A stretch of DNA of 64,000 nt from an uncultured Collinsella sp. (GTDB lineage Bacteria > Actinomycetota > Coriobacteriia > Coriobacteriales > Coriobacteriaceae), in contig UQLF01000009.1 in assembly GCA_900541875.1 (NCBI GenBank), positions 24,194 to 88,193 of the forward strand. The letters are read 5' to 3'. The translations under genes and the position numbers were made by a program. Below the pieces are notes generated by a model, which saw nothing but the letters and a program-made list of their open reading frames with translations, was not told the origin of the DNA and ran no database searches. Positions 32,168-40,739 of this stretch are shown in pieces (the stretch's first letter is position 1; each line of letters opens with the position of its first letter).

Positions 32168-33628
32168 TTAGCGCACCTGAGCGACGTAAGCGACGTTGGT
32201 CGAGGAGACCTTGTCCTCGAGCTGGACGCTCATGCGGGGATCGCCGGCGGTAGCGACGGTCAGGTCGCCGGCCTCGACGTAGCCGAGCTCCTTGGCGGTC
32301 TCGATCGCCTTGACGATCGTGCCGTTGACGGTGCCCTGGGTAATCTCGGCCTGGTGCGGGATAACGCCCCAGTACATGATCATCTGCTGGACGGCCCACT
32401 CGTGGCGGGAGAACGCGCAGATCGGCATGTTGGGACGGAAGTGCGAGATCAGGCGAGCAGTACGGCCGGTGGTCGTCGGCACGGTGATGCACTTGGCGCC
32501 AACGGTGGTGGCCATGTTCACAGCGGACATACCCACAACGTTGTTGACAACGCGGGTGCCGTGAGCGTCAGCCGGAACCTCGAGCGGAGCGTGAGCCGGG
32601 AGGTACTTCTCGGTCTCGAGAGCAATGCTGGCCTGCATCTTGACGGCCTCAACCGGGTACTTACCGGCAGCGGACTCGCCGGACAGCATGACGGCGTCGG
32701 TGCCGTCGTAGATGGCGTTAGCAACGTCGGCAACCTCGGCGCGCGTCGGGCGCGGGTTCTGCTGCATGGAGTCGAGCATCTGCGTAGCGGTGATGACGGG
32801 CTTGTAGGCCGCGTTGCACTTGGCGATGATCTCCTTCTGGATGTGGGGAACGAGCTCGGGCTTGATCTCGATGCCCAGGTCGCCACGGGCGACCATGATG
32901 CCGTCGGATGCCTCGAGGATCTCATCGAAGTTCTCGACGCCCAGGGCGCACTCGATCTTCGGGAAGATCGTCACGTGCTCGCCACCGTTCTCGCGGCAAA
33001 GCTCGCGGATACCGCGGACGGACTCGCCGTCGCGGATGAAGGAAGCGGCGATGTAGTCGATGTTCTCGGTCAGGCCAAAGAGGATGTCCTGACGATCGCG
33101 CTCGGTGATAGCGGGCAGCGAGATGTTGACGTTGGGCATGTTGACGCCCTTGCGCTCGCCGATCAGGCCGTCGTTCTTGACGACGCAGGTCATGTCCTGG
33201 CCGTCGACGGACTCGACCTCGAGGGCAACCAGGCCGTCATCGATCAGGATGAGGGAGCCCTTCTCGACCTCGGAGGGCAGAACCAGGTAGTCGAGGGAGA
33301 TGTGCTCAGCGGTGCCGTGGAAATCCTCGGTCGTGGGCTGAGCGGTGACGACGATCTTGTCGCCGGTCTTGACGGCAACCTTCTTGCCATCGACCAGAAG
33401 ACCGGTGCGGACCTCGGGGCCCTTGGTGTCGAGCAGGATGCCGACGGGCATACCGAGCTCCTTGGAAATACGACGGACGCGCTCGATGCGACCGTGGTGC
33501 TCGTCGTAGGAGCCGTGCGAGAAGTTAAAACGGGCGACGTTCATGCCCGCCTTGATCATCTCGCGGATGGTCTCGTCGCTATCGCAGGCGGGACCCATGG
33601 TGCATACAATCTTAGTGCGCTTGTACAT
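32168..33628 (-). CDS. pyk: Pyruvate kinase
   Basis: 486 aa. Last step of glycolysis, phosphoenolpyruvate plus ADP to pyruvate plus ATP. Start MYKRTKIVCTMGPACDSDETI with GGAGG 6 nt upstream. Visible: substrate residues in MNVARFNFSHGSYDEH, catalytic Lys in TIFPKIECALGVENFDEIL, metal-binding ARGDLGIE, ATQMLDSM, and SGESAAGKYPVEAV. The C-terminal regulatory domain is present (about 350-486); there is no extra PEP-utiliser domain. Monocistronic. Confidence 0.97.
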   Translation of the reverse strand: MYKRTKIVCTMGPACDSDETIREMIKAGMNVARFNFSHGSYDEHHGRIERVRRISKELGMPVGILLDTKGPEVRTGLLVDGKKVAVKTGDKIVVTAQPTTEDFHGTAEHISLDYLVLPSEVEKGSLILIDDGLVALEVESVDGQDMTCVVKNDGLIGERKGVNMPNVNISLPAITERDRQDILFGLTENIDYIAASFIRDGESVRGIRELCRENGGEHVTIFPKIECALGVENFDEILEASDGIMVARGDLGIEIKPELVPHIQKEIIAKCNAAYKPVITATQMLDSMQQNPRPTRAEVADVANAIYDGTDAVMLSGESAAGKYPVEAVKMQASIALETEKYLPAHAPLEVPADAHGTRVVNNVVGMSAVNMATTVGAKCITVPTTTGRTARLISHFRPNMPICAFSRHEWAVQQMIMYWGVIPHQAEITQGTVNGTIVKAIETAKELGYVEAGDLTVATAGDPRMSVQLEDKVSSTNVAYVAQVR

Positions 33629-33691
33629 TCAGACCTCCATCTGACATCGTCTTGCGCTGATAGATAAACCATAAGAAATAAAACCGAGTTG

Positions 33692-33697
33692 ATTATA
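33692..33697 (-). promoter_or_regulatory. -10 box of pyk
   Basis: A perfect TATAAT on the minus strand at 33692-33697, about 64 bp before the pyk start. The best -35 (TTGGGG) is 19 bp away and weak, so an activator may help. Confidence 0.55.
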
Positions 33698-33921
33698 ACG
33701 AAATGGCGTCCGAATACCCCAAAAAATCGACCGTATGCCGAATTAGAAGTTCATTTTTTGCGAAAAAACGGTATATGCAAAAACTTTACCAACCGTTCTA
33801 ACCGCTGCTATCTGGGCGATATTTCAATTTGATGATGCGTCGAAGAAAAAACGTTTTATCAGTATTGAGCATCACACGGTCTGCACCGTTGCTTATGGAC
33901 CATATTTCCAGATGGATTGTT

Positions 33922-33951
33922 TTGGCTAGACGCGTTGCTTTGGGGTACCAT
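33922..33951 (+). promoter_or_regulatory. Promoter of the P-type ATPase gene
   Basis: TTGGCT (33922-33927), 18 bp, TACCAT (33946-33951); predicted start near 33958, so the folded leader begins almost at the transcript's 5' end. TACCAT-like -10 boxes also stand before metA and glmM. Confidence 0.55.
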
Positions 33952-33957
33952 AGCTCC

Positions 33958-34069
33958 ACTATCAACTGCCGCTCAGCACGGCAGCCTTGATGAGCCCTTG
34001 CCCTTCTCCTGGGAATTATGATCGGGCATCAATCTGCTGAGTGGCCCGAATCCCAGGAGGGGACTCTAT
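33958..34069 (+). promoter_or_regulatory. Structured leader RNA with kissing loops and buried RBS
   Basis: Hairpin 1: CTGCCG (33966-33971), loop CTCAGCA, CGGCAG (33979-33984). Hairpin 2: CTCCTGGGA (34006-34014) with TCCCAGGAG (34051-34059), extended by three more pairs, then inner TCGGGC/GCCCGA (34022-34027, 34044-34049). The apical loop of hairpin 2 contains TGCTGAG (34035-34041), exactly complementary to the 7-nt loop of hairpin 1. The AGGAGG ribosome binding site is inside the 3' arm of hairpin 2. This resembles a translational riboswitch; the class is not recognised. Confidence 0.65.
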
Positions 34070-36751
34070 ATGCAAAAGGAATACCTGTCCGCCGCGGCGG
34101 AGGTGCTCAGCGACCAAGGTGTCGATGAGAACCTCGGCCTGAGCGACGACGAGGCGTCGTCGCGCCTCGCTAAGACAGGCCCTAACAAGCTCGAGGAAGC
34201 CGAGAAGACGCCGCTGTGGAAGCGCTTCTTTGAGCAGATGGCAGATCCCATGGTCATCATGCTGATCGCAGCCGCGGTTATCAGCGCGCTCACGGGCCTG
34301 GTCAAGGGCGAGGCGGACTTTGCCGATGTCGCCATCATCATGTTCGTCGTTATCGTCAACTCGGTGCTGGGCGTGGTCCAGGAAGCCAAGAGCGAGGAGG
34401 CTCTCGAGGCCCTGCAGGAGATGAGCGCGGCGCAGTCCAAGGTGCTGCGCGACGGCAAGCTCGTGCACCTGCCGAGCGCCGAGCTCGTCCCCGGTGACGT
34501 GATCATGCTCGAGGCGGGCGACTCCGTCCCGGCCGACTGCCGCGTGCTCGAGAGCGCCACGATGAAGATCGAAGAGGCCGCACTCACCGGCGAGTCCGTG
34601 CCCGTAGAGAAGCACGCCAACGTGATCGAGCTTGCCGCGGGCACCGATGACGTGCCGCTCGGCGACCGCAAGAACATGTGCTACATGGGCTCTACCGTGG
34701 TGTACGGCCGCGGCCGCGCCGTCGTGGTCGGTACCGGCATGGATACCGAGATGGGCAAGATCGCCGGCGCCCTGGCCGAGGCCAAGGAAGAGCTTACGCC
34801 GCTGCAGGTGAAGCTTGCCGAGCTCAGCCGCATCCTTACCATCATGGTGATCGTCATCTGCGTCGTGATCTTTGGCGTCGATATCCTCCGCCACGGCGTG
34901 GGCAACGTCCTTACCGACCCGACCGCCTTGCTCGACACCTTTATGGTCGCCGTCTCGCTCGCCGTCGCTGCCATCCCCGAGGGCCTGGTCGCCGTCGTAA
35001 CCATCGTGCTGTCGCTCGGCGTGACCAAGATGGCCAAGCGCCAGGCAATCATCCGCAAGCTCTCTGCCGTCGAGACCCTCGGCTGCACGCAGACCATCTG
35101 CTCTGACAAGACCGGCACCCTTACCCAAAACAAGATGACCGTCGTCAAGCACGAGCTCGCCGCGCCTAAGGAGAAGTTCCTGGCCGGTATGGCGCTGTGC
35201 TCCGATGCCCAGTGGGACGAGGAACTGGGCGAGGCCGTGGGCGAGCCGACCGAGTGCGCGCTCGTCAACGACGCCGGCAAGGCTGGTCTCACCGGTCTGA
35301 CTGCCGAGCACCCGCGCGTGGGCGAGGCCCCGTTCGACTCGGGCCGCAAGATGATGTCCGTGGTCGTCGAGACCCTGGACGGCGAGTACGAGCAGTACAC
35401 CAAGGGCGCGCCCGACGTGGTAATCGGCCTGTGCACCCACATCTACGAGGGCGATAAGGTCGTCCCCCTGACCGAGGAGCGTCGTGCCGAGCTCGTGGCC
35501 GCCAACAAGGCCATGGCCGACGAGGCCCTGCGCGTGCTGGCGCTGGCAAGCCGCACCTACACCGAGGTCCCGAGCGACTGCAGCCCCGCTGCGCTCGAGC
35601 ACGACCTGGTCTTCTGCGGCCTGTCCGGCATGATCGACCCTGTCCGCCCCGAGGTCGCCGACGCCATCCGCGAGGCCCACGACGCCGGTATCCGCACCGT
35701 CATGATCACGGGCGACCATATCGACACCGCCGTGGCCATTGCCAAGCAGCTGGGAATCGTCACCGATCGCAGCCAGGCCATCACCGGTGCCGACCTCGAT
35801 CGCATGAGCGACGAGGAGCTCGACGCGCACATCGAGGACTACGGCGTGTACGCTCGCGTCCAGCCTGAGCACAAGACCCGCATCGTCGAGGCATGGAAGT
35901 CGCGCGACCAGATCGTGGCCATGACGGGCGACGGCGTCAACGACGCCCCGTCCATCAAACGCGCCGACATCGGCGTGGGCATGGGCATCACCGGCACCGA
36001 CGTCACCAAGAACGTCGCCGACATGGTGCTTGCCGACGACAACTTCGCCACCATCATCGGCGCCTGCGAAGAGGGTCGCCGCATCTACGACAACATCCGC
36101 AAGGTCATCCAGTTCCTGCTTTCGGCCAACCTTGCCGAGGTATTCTCGGTGTTTATCGCCACACTCATCGGCTTTACCATCTTCCAGCCGGTGCAGCTGC
36201 TGTGGGTGAACCTGGTTACCGACTGCTTCCCCGCGCTTGCGCTGGGCATGGAGGACGCCGAGGGCGACATCATGAAGCGCAAGCCGCGCAACGCCAAGGA
36301 CGGCGTCTTTGCCGGCAACATGGGTCTGGACTGCGTGGTCCAGGGCCTAATCATCACCGTGCTGGTGCTGGCGAGCTTCTTTGTGGGCGTGTACTTTGAC
36401 ATGGGCTACATTCACATCGCCGATATGATCGCCGGCAACGCCGACGAGGAAGGCGTGATGATGGCCTTCATCACGCTCAACATGGTCGAGATTTTCCACT
36501 GCTTCAATATGCGCAGCCGTCGTGCGTCGCTGTTTAGCATGAAGAAGCAGAACAAGTGGTTGTGGGCTTCGGCCGCGCTGGCGCTGGTACTGACGGTAAT
36601 CGTAACCGTTCAGCCGACGCTTGCCGAGATGTTCTTTGGCCCTGTGACGCTTGAGCTCAAGGGCGTTGTCGCCGCCCTGGGCCTTGCCTTCCTGATCATC
36701 CCGCTGATGGAGATCTACAAGGCGATCATGCGCGCGGTCGAAAAAGAGTAA
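34070..36751 (+). CDS. Calcium-type P-type ATPase (P2 class)
   Basis: 893 aa, ten predicted membrane segments. N-terminal cation-ATPase domain, actuator with LTGESVPVEKH, TM4 with PEGLVAVVTIVLSLGVTKMAKR (ion site), phosphorylation Asp346 in CSDKTGTLTQ, nucleotide domain with YTKGAPDVV, hinge TGDGVNDAPSIKRADIG. TM6 reads LLWVNLVTDCFPALALGME, the N...D pattern of calcium pumps. The C-terminal four-helix domain is complete. It probably exports Ca2+ (Mn2+ cannot be excluded). Translation from ATG 34070 is likely gated by the leader fold. Confidence 0.93.
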   Translation: MQKEYLSAAAEVLSDQGVDENLGLSDDEASSRLAKTGPNKLEEAEKTPLWKRFFEQMADPMVIMLIAAAVISALTGLVKGEADFADVAIIMFVVIVNSVLGVVQEAKSEEALEALQEMSAAQSKVLRDGKLVHLPSAELVPGDVIMLEAGDSVPADCRVLESATMKIEEAALTGESVPVEKHANVIELAAGTDDVPLGDRKNMCYMGSTVVYGRGRAVVVGTGMDTEMGKIAGALAEAKEELTPLQVKLAELSRILTIMVIVICVVIFGVDILRHGVGNVLTDPTALLDTFMVAVSLAVAAIPEGLVAVVTIVLSLGVTKMAKRQAIIRKLSAVETLGCTQTICSDKTGTLTQNKMTVVKHELAAPKEKFLAGMALCSDAQWDEELGEAVGEPTECALVNDAGKAGLTGLTAEHPRVGEAPFDSGRKMMSVVVETLDGEYEQYTKGAPDVVIGLCTHIYEGDKVVPLTEERRAELVAANKAMADEALRVLALASRTYTEVPSDCSPAALEHDLVFCGLSGMIDPVRPEVADAIREAHDAGIRTVMITGDHIDTAVAIAKQLGIVTDRSQAITGADLDRMSDEELDAHIEDYGVYARVQPEHKTRIVEAWKSRDQIVAMTGDGVNDAPSIKRADIGVGMGITGTDVTKNVADMVLADDNFATIIGACEEGRRIYDNIRKVIQFLLSANLAEVFSVFIATLIGFTIFQPVQLLWVNLVTDCFPALALGMEDAEGDIMKRKPRNAKDGVFAGNMGLDCVVQGLIITVLVLASFFVGVYFDMGYIHIADMIAGNADEEGVMMAFITLNMVEIFHCFNMRSRRASLFSMKKQNKWLWASAALALVLTVIVTVQPTLAEMFFGPVTLELKGVVAALGLAFLIIPLMEIYKAIMRAVEKE

Positions 36752-36762
36752 CGTTCCTGTCC

Positions 36763-36857
36763 GGGCCCGACCGCCTGCGGGGTTTCCACGGGCACGTCCT
36801 CGCCGCTTTGCGGCTGCGGGATGTGCCCTTAGGAAACCCCTCCCGGCGGGCGGGCCC
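36763..36857. other. 95-nt compound hairpin after the P-type ATPase
   Basis: Stacked pairings: GGGCCCG/CGGGCCC (36763-36769, 36851-36857), CCGCC/GGCGG, GGGGTTTCC/GGAAACCCC (36779-36787, 36832-36840), GGGCAC/GTGCCC and apical GCCGC-ttt-GCGGC. No T tract. The layout recalls the pheS-pheT hairpin, which also starts soon after CCTGTCC. Confidence 0.6.
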
Positions 36858-36917
36858 TGCGGTATCCTTGTTGGCTTTTCTCCCGCGCGGATGATAAAGG
36901 GCTGAGGGAAAGTGTGT

Positions 36918-36952
36918 GAGCCGGTCGAGCGTTTGCTCGACCGGCTCTTTTT
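36918..36952 (+). terminator. Intrinsic terminator before rsgA
   Basis: A perfect 13-bp stem GAGCCGGTCGAGC (36918-36930) with GCTCGACCGGCTC (36935-36947), GTTT loop, T5. It ends the ATPase transcript 48 bp before rsgA. Confidence 0.92.
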
Positions 36953-37000
36953 GTGGGAAAATACCTGCTCAGTTGTGATTTATGGTGCTGGGAGGCGCTT

Positions 37001-38185
37001 GTGGGCAAGGCTAAGGCTAAGGCGAAGAAAAAGACGACGGGAGCGCGGGCTAAGCGCGATCGTCGTCGGAAGCTCGCGACCGAAGCCCCCGCGTCTGCCG
37101 AGGAGCTGCTGGCAAGCGTGCCGGGGCTCGACGCGCTGCAGGATGTTCCGGCGTTCGACGACCTGCCGATCGATGATGCTCAGCAAGCGGCATTTGACGA
37201 CTTTTGCGCCCAGGCCGAGGAGCCCGAGCAGATGCAACTTGGTGCCGTGGTGCGCCTGGATCGCGGGTTTCCGCTGGTGGCGACTGCCGACGACACCTTT
37301 CGTGCCGAGCATGCCGTAGGGTTTGCCAAGTCGCGTGGCGAGGATGAGGTTCTGCTGCCCGCCGTGGGCGACCGCGTGGCGGTGCGTCGTGCGCCCGGGC
37401 ACGACATGGGCGTGATCGAGTGCGTGCTGCCACGCCGCACGAGTTTTGAGCGCTGGCGCGGACGCGCTCGCGGCGAGCGTCAGGTGCTTTGCTCCAACGT
37501 GGATAGCGTGCTGATCGTGCAGGCGCTCGGCGCCGGCGAGGTGCTGCTCGACCGCGTGGCGCGCTCGCTGGTGTTGGCGCTCGACTGCGATACCGATCCG
37601 GTGGTGGTACTCACCAAGGCCGACCGCTGCGACGCCGATGAGCTCGAACGCGATCTGGACCGCGTGCACCGCTTGGTGGGTCCGGACGTGCACGTGATCG
37701 TGACGTCCTCTGCCGAGGGCCGTGGCCTGGACGAGGTGCGCGCCTGCGTGCCCGCCGGGAGCTGCGCCATGATCTTGGGTGAATCGGGTGCTGGCAAGTC
37801 GACGCTGCTCAACGCGCTGTTGGGCCACGATACGTTGGCTACCGGCGGCGTGCGTGAGCGCGATGACCAGGGTCGCCACACCACGGTCGCGCGCGTGATG
37901 GTGGCGCTGCCGGGCGAAGCCGGCGTTATTGCCGACGCCCCGGGCCTGCGCAGTTTGCCGCTCGTGGGTCATGAGCGGGGCTTGGCACGCACGTTTCCCG
38001 AGATCGTCGAGGCGTCGCGTGCGTGCCGGTTTGGCGACTGTACGCATACCCACGAGCCGGGCTGCGCCGTTCGCGAGGCCGAGGGTGCCGGGCGGATCGA
38101 CAGCCTGCGTTTGGAGACGTTCCAAAACTTGGCGTCATCCATGCGCGTGAGTGCTCAGATGCTCGATCCCGATGTTCATCTGTAA
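37001..38185 (+). CDS. rsgA: Ribosome small-subunit GTPase RsgA
   Basis: 394 aa from GTG 37001, chosen for GGGAGG 5 nt upstream. A circularly permuted GTPase that checks late 30S assembly. Lys-rich N-terminus (GKAKAKAKKKTTGARAKRDRRRK), OB fold (about 80-160), then G4 LTKADRC before G1 GESGAGKSTLLNALLG (about 260) and G3 DAPGLRSLPL. The C-terminal zinc site is CRFGDCTHTHEPGC. The N-terminal extension is longer than in E. coli and rich in basic residues. Confidence 0.95.
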   Translation: MGKAKAKAKKKTTGARAKRDRRRKLATEAPASAEELLASVPGLDALQDVPAFDDLPIDDAQQAAFDDFCAQAEEPEQMQLGAVVRLDRGFPLVATADDTFRAEHAVGFAKSRGEDEVLLPAVGDRVAVRRAPGHDMGVIECVLPRRTSFERWRGRARGERQVLCSNVDSVLIVQALGAGEVLLDRVARSLVLALDCDTDPVVVLTKADRCDADELERDLDRVHRLVGPDVHVIVTSSAEGRGLDEVRACVPAGSCAMILGESGAGKSTLLNALLGHDTLATGGVRERDDQGRHTTVARVMVALPGEAGVIADAPGLRSLPLVGHERGLARTFPEIVEASRACRFGDCTHTHEPGCAVREAEGAGRIDSLRLETFQNLASSMRVSAQMLDPDVHL

Positions 38186-38203
38186 TTGAATCTATCTATG
38201 ACA

Positions 38204-38236
38204 GCCGTCTCCCAATGGTACGGGAGGCGGTTTTTT
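38204..38236 (+). terminator. Intrinsic terminator of rsgA
   Basis: GCCGTCTCCC (38204-38213) pairs with GGGAGGCGGT (38222-38231) with wobble, followed by T6. Confidence 0.88.
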
Positions 38237-38328
38237 ATTGCCGATGCGCCCCTAAACGTGCATTTATCCGACGTGCTGACCAAAACCTTGCCACGAGCTT
38301 GACGGACCGGTCAGCTTTTGGTCGGCAA

Positions 38329-38362
38329 TTGGTTTGACACTCAAAACCAAGATCGCGATCGT
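38329..38362 (+). promoter_or_regulatory. Tad operon promoter with overlapping inverted repeat
   Basis: A perfect TTGACA -35 (38334-38339) with a poor -10 (GATCGT, 38357-38362, 17 bp). An inverted repeat TTGGTTT (38329-38335), 8 bp, AAACCAA (38344-38350) covers the -35, a likely regulator site. About 75 bp remain to the cpaB start. Confidence 0.5.
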
Positions 38363-38436
38363 ACCGTTTTGCTGCTTGCCCGCTTGGACAATGGTGGTAC
38401 GGGCATCCGCCCGGTGCTACCTTGAGAGGAGCGGCC

Positions 38437-39096
38437 GTGAACAAGAGCAAGCGCATCGCCATCAGTCTGATCGCGGGCGTGCTCGCCGCGCTGCTCTGCA
38501 TGGTCTACGCATCGTCGATTCGCTCGCAGGCTGAGCAGGCCCAGGCCGAGACGCTGGCCAAGTACGGCGGCGATCGCGTCGAGGTGTGCGTCGCGGCGCG
38601 CGATATCGATGCGGGTGAGACCCTCGACGAGACTAATGTCATAACCCAGGAATGGCTGACGAGCCTGTTGCCACGCGATGCGGCGACCGAGCTGCGCCAG
38701 GTGCGCGGCGACGTGACGACCTCGCGCATCCCTAAAAATGCCGTGATTTGCGATGTCTACACCAAGGCCGAAAGCCACACGCTCGAGGTGCCCAAAGGCA
38801 AGGTCGCCGTTTCGGTAGCGGTCGATGCCGAACATTCGGTCGGGGGCGCCACGGGCGTGGGCAGCTACGTGGACGTGTACGTGCAAAAGGACGGCGTAAC
38901 CGATCGGCTGTGCGGCGCGCGCGTGATCGATACCAGCGAAGAGGCCAGCGCCACACGCGAAGGCAAGATCGAATGGGTGACGCTGGCGGCCGACCCCGAA
39001 GACGTTAAGGAATTGCTGGGGGCCTCGGGCAAGGGGACGGTCAGTTTGACGATTCCCGCCACGGTGCGCGGCAAAAAGAGCGGAGGCGACGAGTGA
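38437..39096 (+). CDS. cpaB: Flp pilus assembly protein CpaB (SAF domain)
   Basis: 219 aa from GTG 38437, with GAGAGGAG 5 nt upstream. N-terminal transmembrane anchor (about 5-25: RIAISLIAGVLAALLCMVYA) and a SAF domain (about 48-115: VEVCVAARDIDAGETLDETNV), then an RcpC/CpaB-type region (KVAVSVAVDAEHSVGGATGVGSYVDVYV). In Gram-negative Tad systems CpaB works with an outer-membrane secretin; here there is none, so it probably scaffolds at the membrane or wall. First gene of the pilus operon; its stop overlaps the tadZ start. Confidence 0.88.
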   Translation: MNKSKRIAISLIAGVLAALLCMVYASSIRSQAEQAQAETLAKYGGDRVEVCVAARDIDAGETLDETNVITQEWLTSLLPRDAATELRQVRGDVTTSRIPKNAVICDVYTKAESHTLEVPKGKVAVSVAVDAEHSVGGATGVGSYVDVYVQKDGVTDRLCGARVIDTSEEASATREGKIEWVTLAADPEDVKELLGASGKGTVSLTIPATVRGKKSGGDE

Positions 39097-40739
39097 TGAA
39101 GGCGATCTGGCTTGCATGCTGTGCGTGCGGTGATTACGGATTGCTACAGCGGGAAGTCGAGGGCCGCGATGCAGGCGCACAGGTGCTTCGCGTGGGCGAC
39201 CTGGATGGGCTGGTGTCCATGGCGCGGGCGTTTCCGTCGCGTCGCGGGGCGGCGATTATCGCGGCAGCCCTGTTCGATGCCGAAGACGTGCGAAAGACCG
39301 TTGCGCGCCTGACGGCCGAGGGCCGCGTGAGCCGCGTGGTCGTACTGATAGAGACGCTCGATCCTTCGGATATCGAGGGGCTGTTTCGCGCAGGGGCGAC
39401 CGAGGTTATCGCTGCGCGCAGCATATGCGGCAACGGGCGCGCGGGCGAGGGAACGGTTGATTACGACCGGTGTCTGACGATTGAGCCCGATGCTTTTGTT
39501 GATAGGGAACCCGGGGCGCCTCGCGCTACAAGAGGCCCGCGTGTTGATGATTGTGGAAAAGCGGAAGCCGAGCATGATCGGCGTCCCCGGGACCCCCTTG
39601 CATGCGATGACCCCGGAGAGCCGGTGCCGTATGGCGAGGAGCTTCTGGCTGTAGATATGGGATACGTGCATGGCGTGAGCCTGGTCGATGAGCTCGACGA
39701 GGTGGAGGGACTTGCCGGGAGCGACAGTGTTCGTGCCGATGCGACCGCGAAGTCTCCAGGCTCGGCCTCGCAGGCCGAGCGGCCTGCCATGCCGGCTTGG
39801 ACGCAGCATATGAGCGCTGCCGGGGAGACGGGGACGTTGCCGCCCGTGCCAGCGCCGCCTGCCCCCACGCCGCCGGCGGATGCCGCCACTCCGTCGCATC
39901 GAGCCCCGGTTGTCTGCGTCGTCTCGGGTTCGGGCGGTTGCGGCAAGTCGACGATCGTCGCCGCCATGGCGCACGCGGCGTCGCTGCTGGGTCTGCGTGC
40001 TGCCGTGCTCGACTTGGACCTGATGTTTGGAAACCTCTACGACCTGTTGGGTGCCGATGCCCCGCATGACATGGCGACGCTTATCGAGCCATCGGCTGCG
40101 GGCACACTTGCCGAATCGGACATCGTGGCCGCCTCGATGCGCGTGGCCCCGGGCGTCACGCTTTGGGGCCCGGTTGCCGCGCCCGAACAGGCCGAGCTCA
40201 TGGCACGTCCGGTGGAGCTGCTGCTCGACGTCTTGCGCCGCGAATCCGACGTGGTTCTTGTCGACACCTCGGTCTTTTGGGGTGACGCCGTGGCGGCCGC
40301 GGTGGCGGCAAGCGATCGCTGCCTGGTCGTGGGCGATCCGTCGGTGTCGTCTGCGACGTCCGCGGCACGCGTCATCGAGTTGGCGAGCCGTGTGGGCGTG
40401 CCACGCACGCGCATGAGCGCCGTATTCAACCGGTTTGGCGCGCGCGGCGCCGACGAGGATGTCGCCATGCGCTTTGAGATTACCTGCGCGTTGAGCTCCA
40501 AGATTCGTATCGCCGACGGCGGGCAGGACTTGGCGGCGCTCATGGCGTTCGGCCGTGCCGACGAGGCGGTGGGCCAGACCAGCGCTTTTGCCACCAGCGT
40601 GCGCGAAGCCACGCGCGAGATGCTCGCGGAGCTGGGCTGCGCCGTCGGTCCCTGGAGCGACATGGTCACCGACCGCGCGACGCGCACCGAGCGCCCGCGC
40701 ATCCGTCTTCCCTGGTCGCGTGAGGGTGATTCGCGATGA
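39096..40739 (+). CDS. tadZ: TadZ/CpaE-like MinD-family ATPase
   Basis: 547 aa from ATG 39096 (GTG 39093 is also possible). An N-terminal receiver-like region (about 1-125), a Pro/Ala-rich linker (about 150-270, ending PVPAPPAPTPPADAATP) and a C-terminal ParA/MinD ATPase (about 275-500). The last has deviant Walker A SGSGGCGKST and Walker B-like VLDLDLMFGNLYDLLG. TadZ proteins place the pilus machine at one cell site. The linker is longer than usual. A DNA-binding or chromosome role is unlikely given its operon. Confidence 0.88.
   Translation: MKAIWLACCACGDYGLLQREVEGRDAGAQVLRVGDLDGLVSMARAFPSRRGAAIIAAALFDAEDVRKTVARLTAEGRVSRVVVLIETLDPSDIEGLFRAGATEVIAARSICGNGRAGEGTVDYDRCLTIEPDAFVDREPGAPRATRGPRVDDCGKAEAEHDRRPRDPLACDDPGEPVPYGEELLAVDMGYVHGVSLVDELDEVEGLAGSDSVRADATAKSPGSASQAERPAMPAWTQHMSAAGETGTLPPVPAPPAPTPPADAATPSHRAPVVCVVSGSGGCGKSTIVAAMAHAASLLGLRAAVLDLDLMFGNLYDLLGADAPHDMATLIEPSAAGTLAESDIVAASMRVAPGVTLWGPVAAPEQAELMARPVELLLDVLRRESDVVLVDTSVFWGDAVAAAVAASDRCLVVGDPSVSSATSAARVIELASRVGVPRTRMSAVFNRFGARGADEDVAMRFEITCALSSKIRIADGGQDLAALMAFGRADEAVGQTSAFATSVREATREMLAELGCAVGPWSDMVTDRATRTERPRIRLPWSREGDSR

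Noticed and set aside
32069..33667. A 532-aa plus-strand frame opposite pyk
   Set aside because: It is the mirror of pyk, a shadow produced by high GC; pyruvate kinase motifs are unambiguous on the minus strand.
33958..34069. Assignment of the ATPase leader to the yybP-ykoY manganese riboswitch
   Set aside because: That class often precedes such pumps, but its conserved internal loops and four-way layout are not seen; the fold here is two hairpins with kissing loops.
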